This document shows positions 8,249 through 17,329 of a stretch of 64,000 nt of DNA, piece after piece; position 1 is the stretch's first letter; each line of letters starts with the position of its first letter. Both the position numbers and the translations under genes were made by a program. The notes under the pieces are model-generated. The model ran no database searches. It saw only the letters and a program-made list of their open reading frames with translations, and had not been told where the DNA came from. The stretch is from JAJRXR01 sp041402005 (GTDB lineage: Bacteria; Planctomycetota; Phycisphaerae; Phycisphaerales; UBA1924), in assembly GCA_041402005.1 (NCBI GenBank), contig JAWKTB010000005.1, positions 248,001 through 312,000 on the forward strand, written 5' to 3'.

Positions 8249-8671
8249 TTACACGACATGGATCGTCACGTTGATGTTGCCGCGCGTGGCCTTGGAATAG
8301 GGGCAGATCTGGTGGGCGGCGTCGGCCAACTCCTGGGCGGTCTGGGGGTCGAGGGTGGGGATCGAGACATAGAGGCGTGCCGCGAGCTGGTAGCCGCCCG
8401 CGTTCGTACCCAGGTCGATCTCGGCGTCGACGGCCGTGCCTTCGGGCAGTCGCATCTTCCGTTGGGTCGCGACGACCTTGAGCGCGGAGAGGTAACAGGT
8501 GGACCAGCCGGCGGCGAAGAGCTGCTCTGGGTTGACGCCGTCGCCGGGGGCGCCCGGGGGGGAGATTCGGAGGTCGAGGCGCCCGTCGTCGGTGCGGGAG
8601 GCGCCGCCCTCGCGGCCGCCGGTGGTGTGGGCGCGGGCGGTGTACAGGACTTTGTCGAGTGCGGCGGGCAT
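8249..8671 (-). CDS. ohr: Organic hydroperoxide resistance protein Ohr
   Basis: A 140-residue OsmC/Ohr-fold peroxidase that reduces organic hydroperoxides in the cytoplasm using two reactive cysteines. Both are present: Cys in GWSTCYLSAL (usual form GYAACF) and Cys in ICPYSKATRGN. The KVLYTARAHTTGGREG opening, the substrate-pocket Arg (GGREGGASRTDDGRL) and NPEQLFAAGW are all family hallmarks. The GWSTC variant is slightly unusual. It lies just downstream of the HD-GYP gene on the same strand, 10 bases apart, and may be co-transcribed. No OhrR-type regulator is visible nearby. Confidence 0.94.
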   Translation of the reverse strand: MPAALDKVLYTARAHTTGGREGGASRTDDGRLDLRISPPGAPGDGVNPEQLFAAGWSTCYLSALKVVATQRKMRLPEGTAVDAEIDLGTNAGGYQLAARLYVSIPTLDPQTAQELADAAHQICPYSKATRGNINVTIHVV

Positions 8672-8681
8672 CGCGGTCCTT

Positions 8682-9932
8682 TCAATGAAAGTAGGTCAAC
8701 GCCAGGACGAACGCGAATGCTAGTCTTAACTGGCAGCGGGGGGTGAACGCCTCACACGCGGCGGCGTGTATGAGCTGCGTCTCGGGCCGGATGAGCCCGC
8801 TGGGGGAAGAGGCGGCGCGGGACGTGGCGTCTCGCGCGACGACCTCTTGCACGAACACGTCGAGGAGTTGGGCGTCGAAGGCGACACCGCTTTGTTCCTG
8901 GAGTACCTCGACCGCCTGCTCGACGGGCAGCGCGGCGCGGTAGGGACGGTCGGTGCGGAGGGCGTCGAAGACGTCGGCGATGTGGACGAGTTGGCTCGCC
9001 AGGCCGACTCGCCAGCCCGGGGGCGGCGTCGGGTAGCCCCCCCCGTCGAGCATCATGTGGTGCTCGTATGCGACGCTGATGGCGACAGGTGGCAGGCCGA
9101 TCGTCGCGGCGAGGATCACGGCGCCGTGAGCCGGGTGACGGCTCATCTCGGCGAACTCCTCGTGGGTGAGCTTGCCCCGCTTGTTCAGGAGGGCGGGGGT
9201 GACCCGGGCCTTGCCGACGTCGTGGAGCAGGCCAGCGCACGTGATCTCGTGGACCCGATCTGGGCGGAGGCCGATCGCCCGTGCCAACGCGCTGCTCATG
9301 ACGCCGACGTTGATCGCGTGGATGTAGGTGTACTCGTCGTGGCTCTTCAGGTCGGCGAGGGGGAGGATCGTGGAGCGACCACCGGCGACCGCGGCGACGA
9401 GGTCGCCGGCGAGCGACTCGAGCGCCGGGGCGTTGATCGCACCCGTCTTGCGGAGCGAGCCCCACGCGCCCCTCAGCCCATGGGCCAGGAAGCGGGCGTC
9501 TGCGACGACCCCGCAGGCGGCGGGCGCGCACGGCGTGTCCAAACGGTCGATGTGGCGCAGCGCGAACGGGCGGATCTCGACGTCCGGTTTCAGCTCGACG
9601 CTCGTCGAAGCCTCGAGACATGCGATGAGTCGCTTGACCGACTCGGGCGTGACGGCACGCCCGATCTCGAGGCAGTCGGGCAGCGGCGGCGCGAGGCGGG
9701 CGAACAGGCCGGAACGGAGGACCTTGTTCGAGGGCAGGGTGCTGCTCTCGTACACGAGCTTGTTGGGGAGAGAGAAGATCCTGACAGGGCATCGGTCATC
9801 GGGGATCGTCGCCAGAGCCTCCGCGGCGCGATTGACCTGGGCGGTGACCGTGGAATGGTCTTCGCCATAGAGGCGGCACGCCGACCAGGCGGCGTTGATC
9901 GCGATCAGGGCTCGGTCGAGTGTCTCAATCAT
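8682..9932 (-). CDS. HD-GYP domain protein, probable cyclic-di-GMP phosphodiesterase
   Basis: 416 residues in two parts. Roughly residues 1-115 form an N-terminal domain (LIAINAAWSACRLYGEDHS) that resembles the N-terminus of the preceding gene product. The rest is an HD-GYP domain: GLLHDVGKAR, HPAHGAVIL, EHHMMLDGGGYP and IADVFDALRTDRPYR are all present, so metal ligands and the GYP motif look intact. HD-GYP proteins degrade c-di-GMP to pGpG or GMP. It starts inside the upstream gene's stop codon (ATGATTGA, 8-base overlap), so the two are translationally coupled. No signal peptide or transmembrane segment is seen, which suggests a cytoplasmic enzyme. Confidence 0.9.
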   Translation of the reverse strand: MIETLDRALIAINAAWSACRLYGEDHSTVTAQVNRAAEALATIPDDRCPVRIFSLPNKLVYESSTLPSNKVLRSGLFARLAPPLPDCLEIGRAVTPESVKRLIACLEASTSVELKPDVEIRPFALRHIDRLDTPCAPAACGVVADARFLAHGLRGAWGSLRKTGAINAPALESLAGDLVAAVAGGRSTILPLADLKSHDEYTYIHAINVGVMSSALARAIGLRPDRVHEITCAGLLHDVGKARVTPALLNKRGKLTHEEFAEMSRHPAHGAVILAATIGLPPVAISVAYEHHMMLDGGGYPTPPPGWRVGLASQLVHIADVFDALRTDRPYRAALPVEQAVEVLQEQSGVAFDAQLLDVFVQEVVARDATSRAASSPSGLIRPETQLIHAAACEAFTPRCQLRLAFAFVLALTYFH

Positions 9933-12030
9933 CGTGTCGCCGCCGTGCGCTGCGTGTCGGGATTAGGCGGTTTGGGCTCAGCGCCCAGGCGATGCGGGCA
10001 AGCACGCAAGCACGTGTGTACGGACGCCCCCGGAGGGCGGCGGCGATGCGACGCCCCACGTCCGCGCGGCCACGCCCGATTCTCCAGGACGCGTACAGGA
10101 GGCCGTGAACGAGCGCCCGGTCGGCGGCGGGGGTGCGGACCTCGGCAAACACGCCGATGAGGGCCGCGCATTCGGCCGGCGTGGGCTTGACGCCGCCCAG
10201 ACGGTGGAGCGCCCGCTGGGTGAGCAGATCGATCGCGTCATCGGCGCTGCGACGCTTGATGTAGGCCGCGGCGAGGCGGCGGATCCGAGCGTCGTTGTCC
10301 GTCAGGGCGCGGTGGCAAAGGTCACGGGGCCATGGGTGCCGGAGGCGGTAGGCGGTGGAGTAGGCCTGGATCCGGTGCAGCGTGGTGGGAGCGTTGAGGA
10401 TTGCCGGCCCGAGGACTTGAAAGGCCGAGTCGGCGGGCAGTGAGTCGATGAGGACCGCGAGAGCGCCGACCATCGGGGGGTCGCGTTCGATTATCTCGCC
10501 GAGGCGTCGGGCGAGGTCGCCGGTCCTCGCGCTCAGTTCGTCAGCGATCCAGTCCCGCGTCTCCTGCCAGTCGCACATGGCGAAGGCGCGAAGCAGGATC
10601 CCGGCAGCGTCGACGCCGGGTCGATTGAGAAGGATGTTCGTCGTGTCGCCACGGTCTTCGGGGGCGTCGGTCCGAGAGAGGGCAAGGACGATGACGTCGG
10701 GGTCGGAGGCGATCTGGAGGAGGTCCTGCACGCCGGCGCGGGCGGATGCGGGCGCCGCCGGGTCGAGGTCTTCGCCGACCGTCAGCGCTCGCGCCAAGAA
10801 GCCTGTGCGTCCGCACTCGGCGGCGTAGGGAATGGCCCTGGCAAGGGCGGCGAAGATGCCGGAGAGCGATTCCGGGGGCGCGCCCCCTCGCTCGACGAGG
10901 CCGAGGAGGACATCGTCGGCGTGGGAACGCTCCTCCACCCGGGCCTCCCACGCCAGGCGATTGCGGACCCGTGACGCGTTCGAATCGGTGCTGATCGCGC
11001 GCAGCTGCCGCTCGTAGTCCTCGGGCGTGAAGTCGTGCGCCGAAGCCTGCGAGCAGAGAGCCGCGATGGAACTGATCGTGCGCGCGTGGTCGGAGTATCT
11101 GGGTCCCGCATTGGCCCAGCGCTGAGCGAGCGAACCGACGCGGTCGATGCTCTCGGCGTCACCGGCCGCAAGGGTCGCCAGACGCTTGAAGAGGAGCGCC
11201 GAGGCCGAGCAGAAGCGGTCGGGCGAGCCCTCCATCAGCGAAAGGGCGTCGCACACGACATCCACGGGAAGCGCGTCCGCGAGGTCGGCGATCGCCTCCA
11301 GTGGCAGGGCGCGCTCGGACTCATCGGGCCACACGAGGCGTTCGCAGGCTTCGCGTGGCATCGCGGCGAGCACGGACCGGATGTACTCGAGGTCGGAGGT
11401 TTGCTCCGCTTCGTGCAGCTCCTGAAGCCGCGTCCGGAGCAGCGTGCAGGCTTGGGCCGCGTCCTCACCCGCGAGTTCCTGAGCAAGAGCGTCCGCCGCG
11501 GCACGCACGTCGCGCGGACCCGTGAGAACGTCATGGATCCGCCGCCAGCGCAGGGGTCCATCGCCAGCATCTGGCGCGCCGTGCCCGCCCACCGAGAGCA
11601 TGGAGTAGCGGACCGGCTCGAGCACGACCCGATCCTCGGTGCGACGCCGGACCTCCGCCGCGAACCGGTCGGGATTGGAGAGGTCGGGAGTGCGGAGGAG
11701 GTTAAAGAGCGCGGTCAGGTCATCGGCGGTCGCGTGCGTCGCGAGCGTGACCCGCCCGATGTTCCGGGCCTTCAGCCTGGCGTCGAGACCATCGCCGTCG
11801 TCGGGCGAGGCGCACTCGTCGGGGTTGAGTTCGACCGCGAGACGTTCCCCCTGACTGCCGGCGATCAGGTCAGCGGCCTCGCGCAGCCGGGCGTCGCCGA
11901 CGGCGTGCCCACTCCCGTACAGGCAGTACGCACGCCAGGCCCGCTCGAGGGCGCCACGGACGCTCACTAGCGTTGCCGTCGCGTTTGTCGGACTCTGCGC
12001 CGTCAAGGTCATGGCACGCCAACTCTGCAT
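9925..12030 (-). CDS. 701-residue helical protein coupled to the HD-GYP gene
   Basis: Not a family I recognise. The N-terminus (ALERAWRAYCLYGSGHAVGDARLREAADLIA) has the same A-W-x-A-x-x-L-Y-G-x-x-H pattern as the downstream HD-GYP protein, followed in both by a T-A/P-x-x-(D/V)-hydrophobic helix pair. The remaining ~550 residues are Ala/Leu/Arg-rich and strongly helical, with many paired amphipathic helices, which suggests a HEAT-like or TPR-like scaffold (inference). No signal peptide, membrane segment or catalytic motif was seen. The start may be ATG 12012 (MTLTAQSP) rather than 12030. Tight coupling and a shared domain suggest it works with the HD-GYP enzyme, as a sensor or scaffold. Confidence 0.75.
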   Translation of the reverse strand: MQSWRAMTLTAQSPTNATATLVSVRGALERAWRAYCLYGSGHAVGDARLREAADLIAGSQGERLAVELNPDECASPDDGDGLDARLKARNIGRVTLATHATADDLTALFNLLRTPDLSNPDRFAAEVRRRTEDRVVLEPVRYSMLSVGGHGAPDAGDGPLRWRRIHDVLTGPRDVRAAADALAQELAGEDAAQACTLLRTRLQELHEAEQTSDLEYIRSVLAAMPREACERLVWPDESERALPLEAIADLADALPVDVVCDALSLMEGSPDRFCSASALLFKRLATLAAGDAESIDRVGSLAQRWANAGPRYSDHARTISSIAALCSQASAHDFTPEDYERQLRAISTDSNASRVRNRLAWEARVEERSHADDVLLGLVERGGAPPESLSGIFAALARAIPYAAECGRTGFLARALTVGEDLDPAAPASARAGVQDLLQIASDPDVIVLALSRTDAPEDRGDTTNILLNRPGVDAAGILLRAFAMCDWQETRDWIADELSARTGDLARRLGEIIERDPPMVGALAVLIDSLPADSAFQVLGPAILNAPTTLHRIQAYSTAYRLRHPWPRDLCHRALTDNDARIRRLAAAYIKRRSADDAIDLLTQRALHRLGGVKPTPAECAALIGVFAEVRTPAADRALVHGLLYASWRIGRGRADVGRRIAAALRGRPYTRACVLARIAWALSPNRLIPTRSARRRHDD

Positions 12031-12231
12031 CGCCGGCCAGGGTGGATCGAACGGTTCGTCCTACGCCTCTTGCACGCAGCACCGGCCCCCCCGGCAAACG
12101 GAGGGAGAATCGGTCCACCGAAGCGACTGAAAGACTGGCGGAGGGCTTTGAGGGAAGGACCCCATGGCGGACGCCGGATATCCGTGACACGTCTCTCGCA
12201 GAGACCGGGGCCGGGTCCGATATGCGTCGGG

Positions 12232-12759
12232 TCAGTCCGAACGATCTTCAGCCAGCAGGTCACGGTAGCTGAGGGCGACGGCTTCGCCGAGGGCGGGGGC
12301 GAAGGCCTTGCGGAGTTCTTCCGTCTTGTCGCGAGCGGCGGTCACCGAGCTCTTGGGGTGGACGGGGACCTCGAACTCGATGAAGTTCCCAAGCTTCTCG
12401 ACGATGTCGAAATGGATGCGGGTGGCGTCGAGGAGCCAGAGCTCGCGCCGCTTGTGGACGACGATGTCGGTGGGGAGGGGGCGCTCGCCGTAGCGCTCGC
12501 GGGCCTCCTCCTCGGTATACAGGGTGTAGTGCGAGAGCTTGGGGCGGACGATGTCGGCCCGGTCGTAGAAGATGAACTGGACGGGCTCGGGGGCGTGACC
12601 CGGCTTGATCGCCTCGCGCTTCTTGAGGCGCCCGGTGGTGACGCGGAAGTAGGTGTCGGTCTGGTCGAGGGTGGCGGCGAGCTTGGCGCCGACCTGCTTG
12701 GCGATGGCGCGGGCGAGCGGGAGGTCGCGGAGCTCGGCTTTGTACTCGACGTTGTGCAT
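12232..12759 (-). CDS. CYTH-domain protein (class IV adenylate cyclase / thiamine-triphosphatase superfamily)
   Basis: About 175 residues. It opens with HNVEYKAELRD, corresponding to the start of the CYTH tunnel fold (usual ExExK, here shortened to E-Y-K). Further conserved elements are DTYFRVTTGRLKKRE, HKRRELWLLDATRIHFDIVEKLGNFIEFEV and a closing YRDLL. CYTH proteins hydrolyse triphosphorylated substrates or make cAMP; this subgroup (FIEFE, RIHLD) is often annotated as class IV adenylate cyclase, but substrate cannot be read from sequence. The start MHNVEYK is chosen on fold grounds; the frame extends 20 Pro-rich residues upstream. No Shine-Dalgarno is visible. Confidence 0.8.
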   Translation of the reverse strand: MHNVEYKAELRDLPLARAIAKQVGAKLAATLDQTDTYFRVTTGRLKKREAIKPGHAPEPVQFIFYDRADIVRPKLSHYTLYTEEEARERYGERPLPTDIVVHKRRELWLLDATRIHFDIVEKLGNFIEFEVPVHPKSSVTAARDKTEELRKAFAPALGEAVALSYRDLLAEDRSD

Positions 12760-12811
12760 GGGGGGGGGAGGTCGAGAAAGCGGCAGATCGGGTCGATGAG
12801 GCGGGCGCGAG

Positions 12812-13246
12812 TTAATCACTCTTCGCGGCTTCGAGCCGGATCACAGCTTGGTGTAGCTCCTCGAACTCGTTCGGCGAGAGTTGCCAGAGTGAGGACTCGG
12901 GCATCGTCCTGTAGACCGTGATGTTGTCCAATTCTACGAGCCGCGCGGCGAGTTGATAGAGCGTGAGGAGGGGAGTGAGATCGCGATAGTCGAAGTGATT
13001 GTCCAGCGGCATGTAACCGTACCCGCCTTCGATTTGCTTCCAGACGAGGGTAAACTGCATCTTGTGGCGTTGCAGGGTCGGATCGCCGATCTTGAACTTC
13101 GAGGGCACTTCCGTATGCTGGGCGGGCGGCACGTCTTGCTTTGCATCCTCCCGGTTCGATTGTTCCGTCGAGGCGCAGCCCTGCACGAAAGTCATCATCA
13201 AGACGCCACCGATGATGCACCGAGCCTTTCGTCCGCCGTGCTGCAT
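12812..13246 (-). CDS. Small putative lipoprotein
   Basis: A 144-residue protein from MQHGGRKARC, with a basic start, a hydrophobic stretch (IIGGVLMMTFV) and a lipobox-like V-Q-G-C, so it is probably exported and lipid-anchored at that cysteine. The mature part has no recognisable domain: a polar linker, then FKIGDPTLQRHKMQFTLVWK and a helical end. An upstream ATG at 13282 would add 12 residues before the signal. It lies 73 bases after the ligase gene on the same strand. Function unknown. Confidence 0.65.
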   Translation of the reverse strand: MQHGGRKARCIIGGVLMMTFVQGCASTEQSNREDAKQDVPPAQHTEVPSKFKIGDPTLQRHKMQFTLVWKQIEGGYGYMPLDNHFDYRDLTPLLTLYQLAARLVELDNITVYRTMPESSLWQLSPNEFEELHQAVIRLEAAKSD

Positions 13247-13319
13247 TATGTTGGCCTCAAGTACGTCCGATCGTGCCATCATCCGCCTTACGATAACCGA
13301 GAGGGCGCTGGAAGCCTAG

Positions 13320-15635
13320 CTATGTGTGTTTGGGCAGGTGCGTGAGCAGCTTCTTCTCGTCCCAGGTTTCAACGCCCAGCTCGTCGGCCTTGTCGAGCTT
13401 GGAGCCGGGGGACTCGCCGACGATGACGAGGTCGGTGTTCTTGGAGACGGAGCCGGTGACCTTGGCGCCGAGCGACTCGAGGAGGTCCTTGAGGTCGTTG
13501 CGTTCGTAGCTCTCGAGGGTGCCGGTGAGGACGATGGTCTTGCCGGCGAAGGGGGAGTCCTTGGCGGGCTTGGCGCCGGGCTTCTTGTAGTCGTGGCTGG
13601 AGAGGTCGACGCCGACCTTGCGGAGGGCGTCGAAGGCCTTCTTTGCGGGCTTGGAGTGGAGGTAGGCGTGGACGATGGGGGCGGTGTCCTTGCCCAGGCC
13701 GGTCTCGGGGCGGTCCTTTGGGTCGGGGTCGAAGCCAAGCTCGACGGCTTCGGTCTTGTTCAGCGACTTGGGGCGGAGCTGCGGCTCGCTCGCTGCGAGG
13801 AGCGCGTCGAGGTCGGGGTAGAGGCGGGCGATGGACTTGGCGGTGGCGGCGCCGACGTGGTGGATACCCATGCCGGCGAGGACTCGGGCGAGGCCCCTGG
13901 ACTTGGCGTCCTCGATTCCTTTCAGCAAGTTCTCGAGCTTCTTGTCGCCCATGCGTTCGAGGGTCAGTAGGGCCTTGGCGTGCTTGTGCAGGTTGAAGAT
14001 GTCCGCGAAGTGGTCGAGGGGGATGCTCGGCGTGTCCTCGGGGACGCCCAGCTCGGCGCGGCGGGGGTGGTCGACGGGCAGGTGGGTGGCGCGGATCTGG
14101 TCGATGGTGGACTCGCCGAGTCCCTCGATGTCCATCTGGCCACGTCCGGCGAACCAGATGAGCTTCTCGCGGATCTGGGCGGGGCACTCGGGGTTGACGC
14201 ACGAGCGAGAGGTTTCGAGGTTGGGGTCGCCGTCGTGGGCGGGGTCGGCCTCGGGGGGGTCGATTTCGACGGGGGCGCCGCACTCGGGGCAGGCGTCGGG
14301 GGCCTTGATCTTGCGGGCGTTCTTGGGGCGTTTGGACTGAATGACCTGGATGACGTAGGGGATGATCTCGCCGGCCTTCTCGATTTCGAGGGTGTCGCCG
14401 ATGCGGATGTCCTTCTGGCGGGCGAGGCCGTAGTTGTGGAGGGTGGCGTGCTGGACGGTGGTGCCGGAAAGGACGACGGGCTCCATGATCGCGCGCGGGG
14501 TGATGCGCCCTGATTTGCCGACCTGGTGCTCGACGTCGATGAGCTTCGTCTGCGCGCGCTCGGCGGGGTACTTGTACGCGATGCACCAGCGGGGGCTCTT
14601 GGTCGTCGTGCCGAGGGCGTCCTGCTCGGCGAAGGAGTTGACGCGGATGACCATGCCGTCGGTGGCGTAGTCGAGGGTGTGGCGTTGCTTGTCGAAGGCC
14701 TCGATCGCCTTGAGAACCTGCTCGGGGGTCTTGGCGACGGTCGTGTGCGGGCTTGTGGGGATGGCGAGGGTCTGGAGACGTTCGAGAAAGTCGGCGTAGG
14801 AGGCGGCGAAGTCGGGGTCGGAGATCTCGCCGCGCCCGTGGGCGACGAAGCCGAGGTTGCGGGAGGCGGCGATCTTGGGATCGAGATTCTTGAGGGTGCC
14901 CGCGCAGGCGTTGCGGGGATTCATGAAGGGCTCTTCGTCGGCCTGCTCGCGCTCCTCGTTGATGCGTTCGAACTCGGGGAGGGGGATGTAGATCTCGCCG
15001 CGGATTTCGAGGACGTCGGGAATGGCACGGCTGCCCTTCGGGTCAGTCGTGGCACCCATTAGAGTGAGCGGGATGGATCGGATAGTCCGGACGGCATGGG
15101 TGACGTCGTCGCCCTTCGTGCCGTCGCCCCGGGTGAGGGCGTGGTGGAGTTGGCCATTCTCATAGCGGAGGGAGATCGCGACGCCGTCGATCTTGGGGTC
15201 GCAGACGAAGGAGAGCTCGTCGGTCGTGTCCGAACCAAAGAGACCCGAGCCTTCGCCTCGCTCAGGCTCGGCGTCGAGGTGGAGGGACTTGCGGACTCGC
15301 TTGACCCAGGCGCGGACCTCCTCCTCGTCGTAGGTGTTGTCGATCGAGAGCATCGGGACGGCGTGGGGAAGTGTCTTGAAGCCCTTGATCGGGTCGCCAC
15401 CGACGCGTCGGGTTGGGGAGTTGGGGTCATCGAGCTCGGGGTGGTCCGCCTCGAGCTGCTGGAGTTCGGCGAGCAGGTCATCGAACTCGCGGTCCGACAT
15501 GATCGGCTTGGCGTTCGTGTAGTACGCGCGGTTGGCCCGGTGGAGCAGGGCTCGCAGCTCGGCGACTCGCTTGGCGGGGTCCGCTTTCGCCACGTCAATC
15601 GCCCCCTTGATTGCCTGAGACGACAAATTCAACAC
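13320..15635 (-). CDS. ligA: NAD-dependent DNA ligase LigA
   Basis: A 771-residue bacterial DNA ligase that seals nicks during replication and repair. In order: the Ia region (ANRAYYTNAKPIMSDREFDDLL), the adenylation motif with the nucleophilic lysine (CDPKIDGVAISLRYENG), the OB-fold, a four-cysteine zinc finger (CPECGAP and CVNPECPAQ), HhH helices and a C-terminal BRCT domain from about residue 695 (GKTIVLTGTLESY). It is about 100 residues longer than E. coli LigA, mainly through acidic insertions and a longer zinc-finger loop. The listed start overlaps the preceding gene by 41 bases; a GTG at 15593 would remove the overlap. Confidence 0.97.
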   Translation of the reverse strand: MLNLSSQAIKGAIDVAKADPAKRVAELRALLHRANRAYYTNAKPIMSDREFDDLLAELQQLEADHPELDDPNSPTRRVGGDPIKGFKTLPHAVPMLSIDNTYDEEEVRAWVKRVRKSLHLDAEPERGEGSGLFGSDTTDELSFVCDPKIDGVAISLRYENGQLHHALTRGDGTKGDDVTHAVRTIRSIPLTLMGATTDPKGSRAIPDVLEIRGEIYIPLPEFERINEEREQADEEPFMNPRNACAGTLKNLDPKIAASRNLGFVAHGRGEISDPDFAASYADFLERLQTLAIPTSPHTTVAKTPEQVLKAIEAFDKQRHTLDYATDGMVIRVNSFAEQDALGTTTKSPRWCIAYKYPAERAQTKLIDVEHQVGKSGRITPRAIMEPVVLSGTTVQHATLHNYGLARQKDIRIGDTLEIEKAGEIIPYVIQVIQSKRPKNARKIKAPDACPECGAPVEIDPPEADPAHDGDPNLETSRSCVNPECPAQIREKLIWFAGRGQMDIEGLGESTIDQIRATHLPVDHPRRAELGVPEDTPSIPLDHFADIFNLHKHAKALLTLERMGDKKLENLLKGIEDAKSRGLARVLAGMGIHHVGAATAKSIARLYPDLDALLAASEPQLRPKSLNKTEAVELGFDPDPKDRPETGLGKDTAPIVHAYLHSKPAKKAFDALRKVGVDLSSHDYKKPGAKPAKDSPFAGKTIVLTGTLESYERNDLKDLLESLGAKVTGSVSKNTDLVIVGESPGSKLDKADELGVETWDEKKLLTHLPKHT

Positions 15636-16320
15636 ATCGATTCAGCGGGTCGAACCGTGCACGGACGAGGCCGGCGTCCGAGAGTTGAAAGGAAGTGAGG
15701 TATTCGTCCTTGTTGTACGGACGTGAAGTCCGATCGAGCCATGCTTCGAGCACCAAGCGGTGATCGACAGGAAGCGTCCGGATTATCACCGTGTAGTCGG
15801 CGACGAGGCTCGTGGCGTCGTAACCGGGTTCTGACACAACGCCCTGGTCTTCGAGCAACAGCAACATGGCGCCATCGCCGTGCCTTGCACAGTAGCCGAC
15901 GTCTGCATCGCACCAGTCGACCGCGATCGCGAGGGCAATGAGAGGGTCGAGCTCGGCCGTAGAGACGGTCTCCCGGGTTAGAATCTCGACCGCCTCCCTG
16001 GCGGCCCGGTCGCGAAATCGGGAGGCCTGTGCGGTGAGGGCAGGATTCTCGACGCTTGGGTTCGCCCAAGACCACACGAGCGATTGGTCCGATGCATCGA
16101 CGGTGGCGAGGACTTCGAACCGCATGGGTTGTGCATCGGCGAACGTCAGGGTTCGGACATGGGGATCAATCCGCCAGGGCGCGCCAACAAGCCCATTACC
16201 CGTCTCACGCTTCAGCCATTGGTCAAGACGCCTTCCTCGCTCAAGCGCGAGAAGGGCGGAGTGCTGGTAGTGTGCCAGGGCTGTCGGATCCATCGAGGCT
16301 CGTATCGTGTTGCAGGCCAC
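15595..16320 (-). CDS. Hypothetical protein, possibly DUF6882-like
   Basis: 241 residues, soluble, with no signal peptide. The segment WSWANPSVENPALTAQASRFRDRA preceded by RTLTFADAQPMRFEVLATVD resembles the beta-rich proteins grouped under DUF6882, whose role is unknown; this is a pattern match from memory. The N-terminus may start at MDPTALAHYQ (residue 10). The end (RARFDPLNRCVEFVVSG) is well defined. It sits just upstream of ligA on the same strand, overlapping its proposed start. No function is offered. Confidence 0.6.
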   Translation of the reverse strand: MACNTIRASMDPTALAHYQHSALLALERGRRLDQWLKRETGNGLVGAPWRIDPHVRTLTFADAQPMRFEVLATVDASDQSLVWSWANPSVENPALTAQASRFRDRAAREAVEILTRETVSTAELDPLIALAIAVDWCDADVGYCARHGDGAMLLLLEDQGVVSEPGYDATSLVADYTVIIRTLPVDHRLVLEAWLDRTSRPYNKDEYLTSFQLSDAGLVRARFDPLNRCVEFVVSGNQGGD

Positions 16321-16352
16321 AGTCGTGCTCAGACGACGGGTAGGATAACGCT

Positions 16353-17225
16353 ATGGCGGCGAGGATCATCGACGGTAAGGCATTGGCGGCCGAAGCTCGC
16401 AAGGGGCTCGCCGCGCGGGTTGTCAAGGTCCGTGCCGCGGGCGGGGACGTGCGGCTCGATGCGATCCTCGCGTGCGACGGGGATTCGCCCGCCCGGGTGT
16501 ACGCGGGGAACCAGGCGCGGACGTGCGCTCAGCTTGGGATCGGGTACACGCTGCACGAGTTGCCCGGCGGGTGCGACTTCTCCCGGATCTCGGCCTTGGT
16601 GCGATCGCTCAACGAGAATACGGCTGTGTGCGCGATCATGGCGCACCTGCCGATGCCCCCCGGGGTGGACGCGTACGAGGTGCAGCGCCTGATCGACCCC
16701 GAGAAGGACGTCGAGGGCGTGAACCCGGCGAACATCGGAAACATCGTCTACGGCAGGAGTTCGCTGGCGCCCTGCACCGGACTGGCGGCAGTCCGAATGG
16801 TCGAGTCCACGGGGATCAAGCTACGCGGCAAGCGGTGTGTGGTCGTGGGAGCCGGTGACGTCGTGGGCAAGCCCATCGCGGTGCTGCTCATGCGTCGTGA
16901 GGCCACAGTGATCAGCTGCAACGAGTGGACCTGGGAGCTCGAGGAGCTGTGCGCGTCGGCGGACGTGGTGATCAGCGCCGCGGGCAAGCCAGGCCTCATC
17001 CGGGGCGAGATGGTCAAGCGCGACGCGGTCGTGGTGGACGTCGGGACCAGCCGCGTCGAGGGGGAGGACGGCAAGACGAGGACGGTCGGGGACGTTGATT
17101 TCGAGGGTGTCAGCCGGGTCGCGGGATGGGTGAGCCCCGTTCCGGGTGGTGTGGGCCCGATGACGGTCGCGGCGCTCCTCTCGAACGTCGTGGAGGCCGC
17201 CGAGCGGCGAACCGGGCTGGCGTAG
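16353..17225 (+). CDS. folD: FolD-family methylene-THF dehydrogenase with altered active site
   Basis: A 290-residue FolD-family protein. FolD normally oxidises 5,10-methylene-THF with NADP and hydrolyses the methenyl product. The Rossmann part (VVVGAGDVVGKPIAVLLMRR), DVGTSR and the closing PVPGGVGPMTVAAL are intact. The first 122 residues align without gaps to E. coli FolD, and Tyr50 is kept. But the catalytic Lys54 is Gln (YAGNQ), Gln98 is His (MAHLPMP, usually VQLPLP) and Asp121 is Glu (EKDVEG, usually DKDVDG). So dehydrogenase binding looks kept while cyclohydrolase chemistry is doubtful. It is the first rightward gene after a long leftward run, followed by tatA. Confidence 0.9.
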   Translation: MAARIIDGKALAAEARKGLAARVVKVRAAGGDVRLDAILACDGDSPARVYAGNQARTCAQLGIGYTLHELPGGCDFSRISALVRSLNENTAVCAIMAHLPMPPGVDAYEVQRLIDPEKDVEGVNPANIGNIVYGRSSLAPCTGLAAVRMVESTGIKLRGKRCVVVGAGDVVGKPIAVLLMRREATVISCNEWTWELEELCASADVVISAAGKPGLIRGEMVKRDAVVVDVGTSRVEGEDGKTRTVGDVDFEGVSRVAGWVSPVPGGVGPMTVAALLSNVVEAAERRTGLA

Positions 17226-17329
17226 GTGAAACGCGAGCGTTGACCCGGGGGTTGGGGCCCCCTTGTATTGTGCGGCCCCCAGGGGCAGGAAGCCCCGATG
17301 ACCGCGGGATTTGGCCGAGAGGAGTTGGC

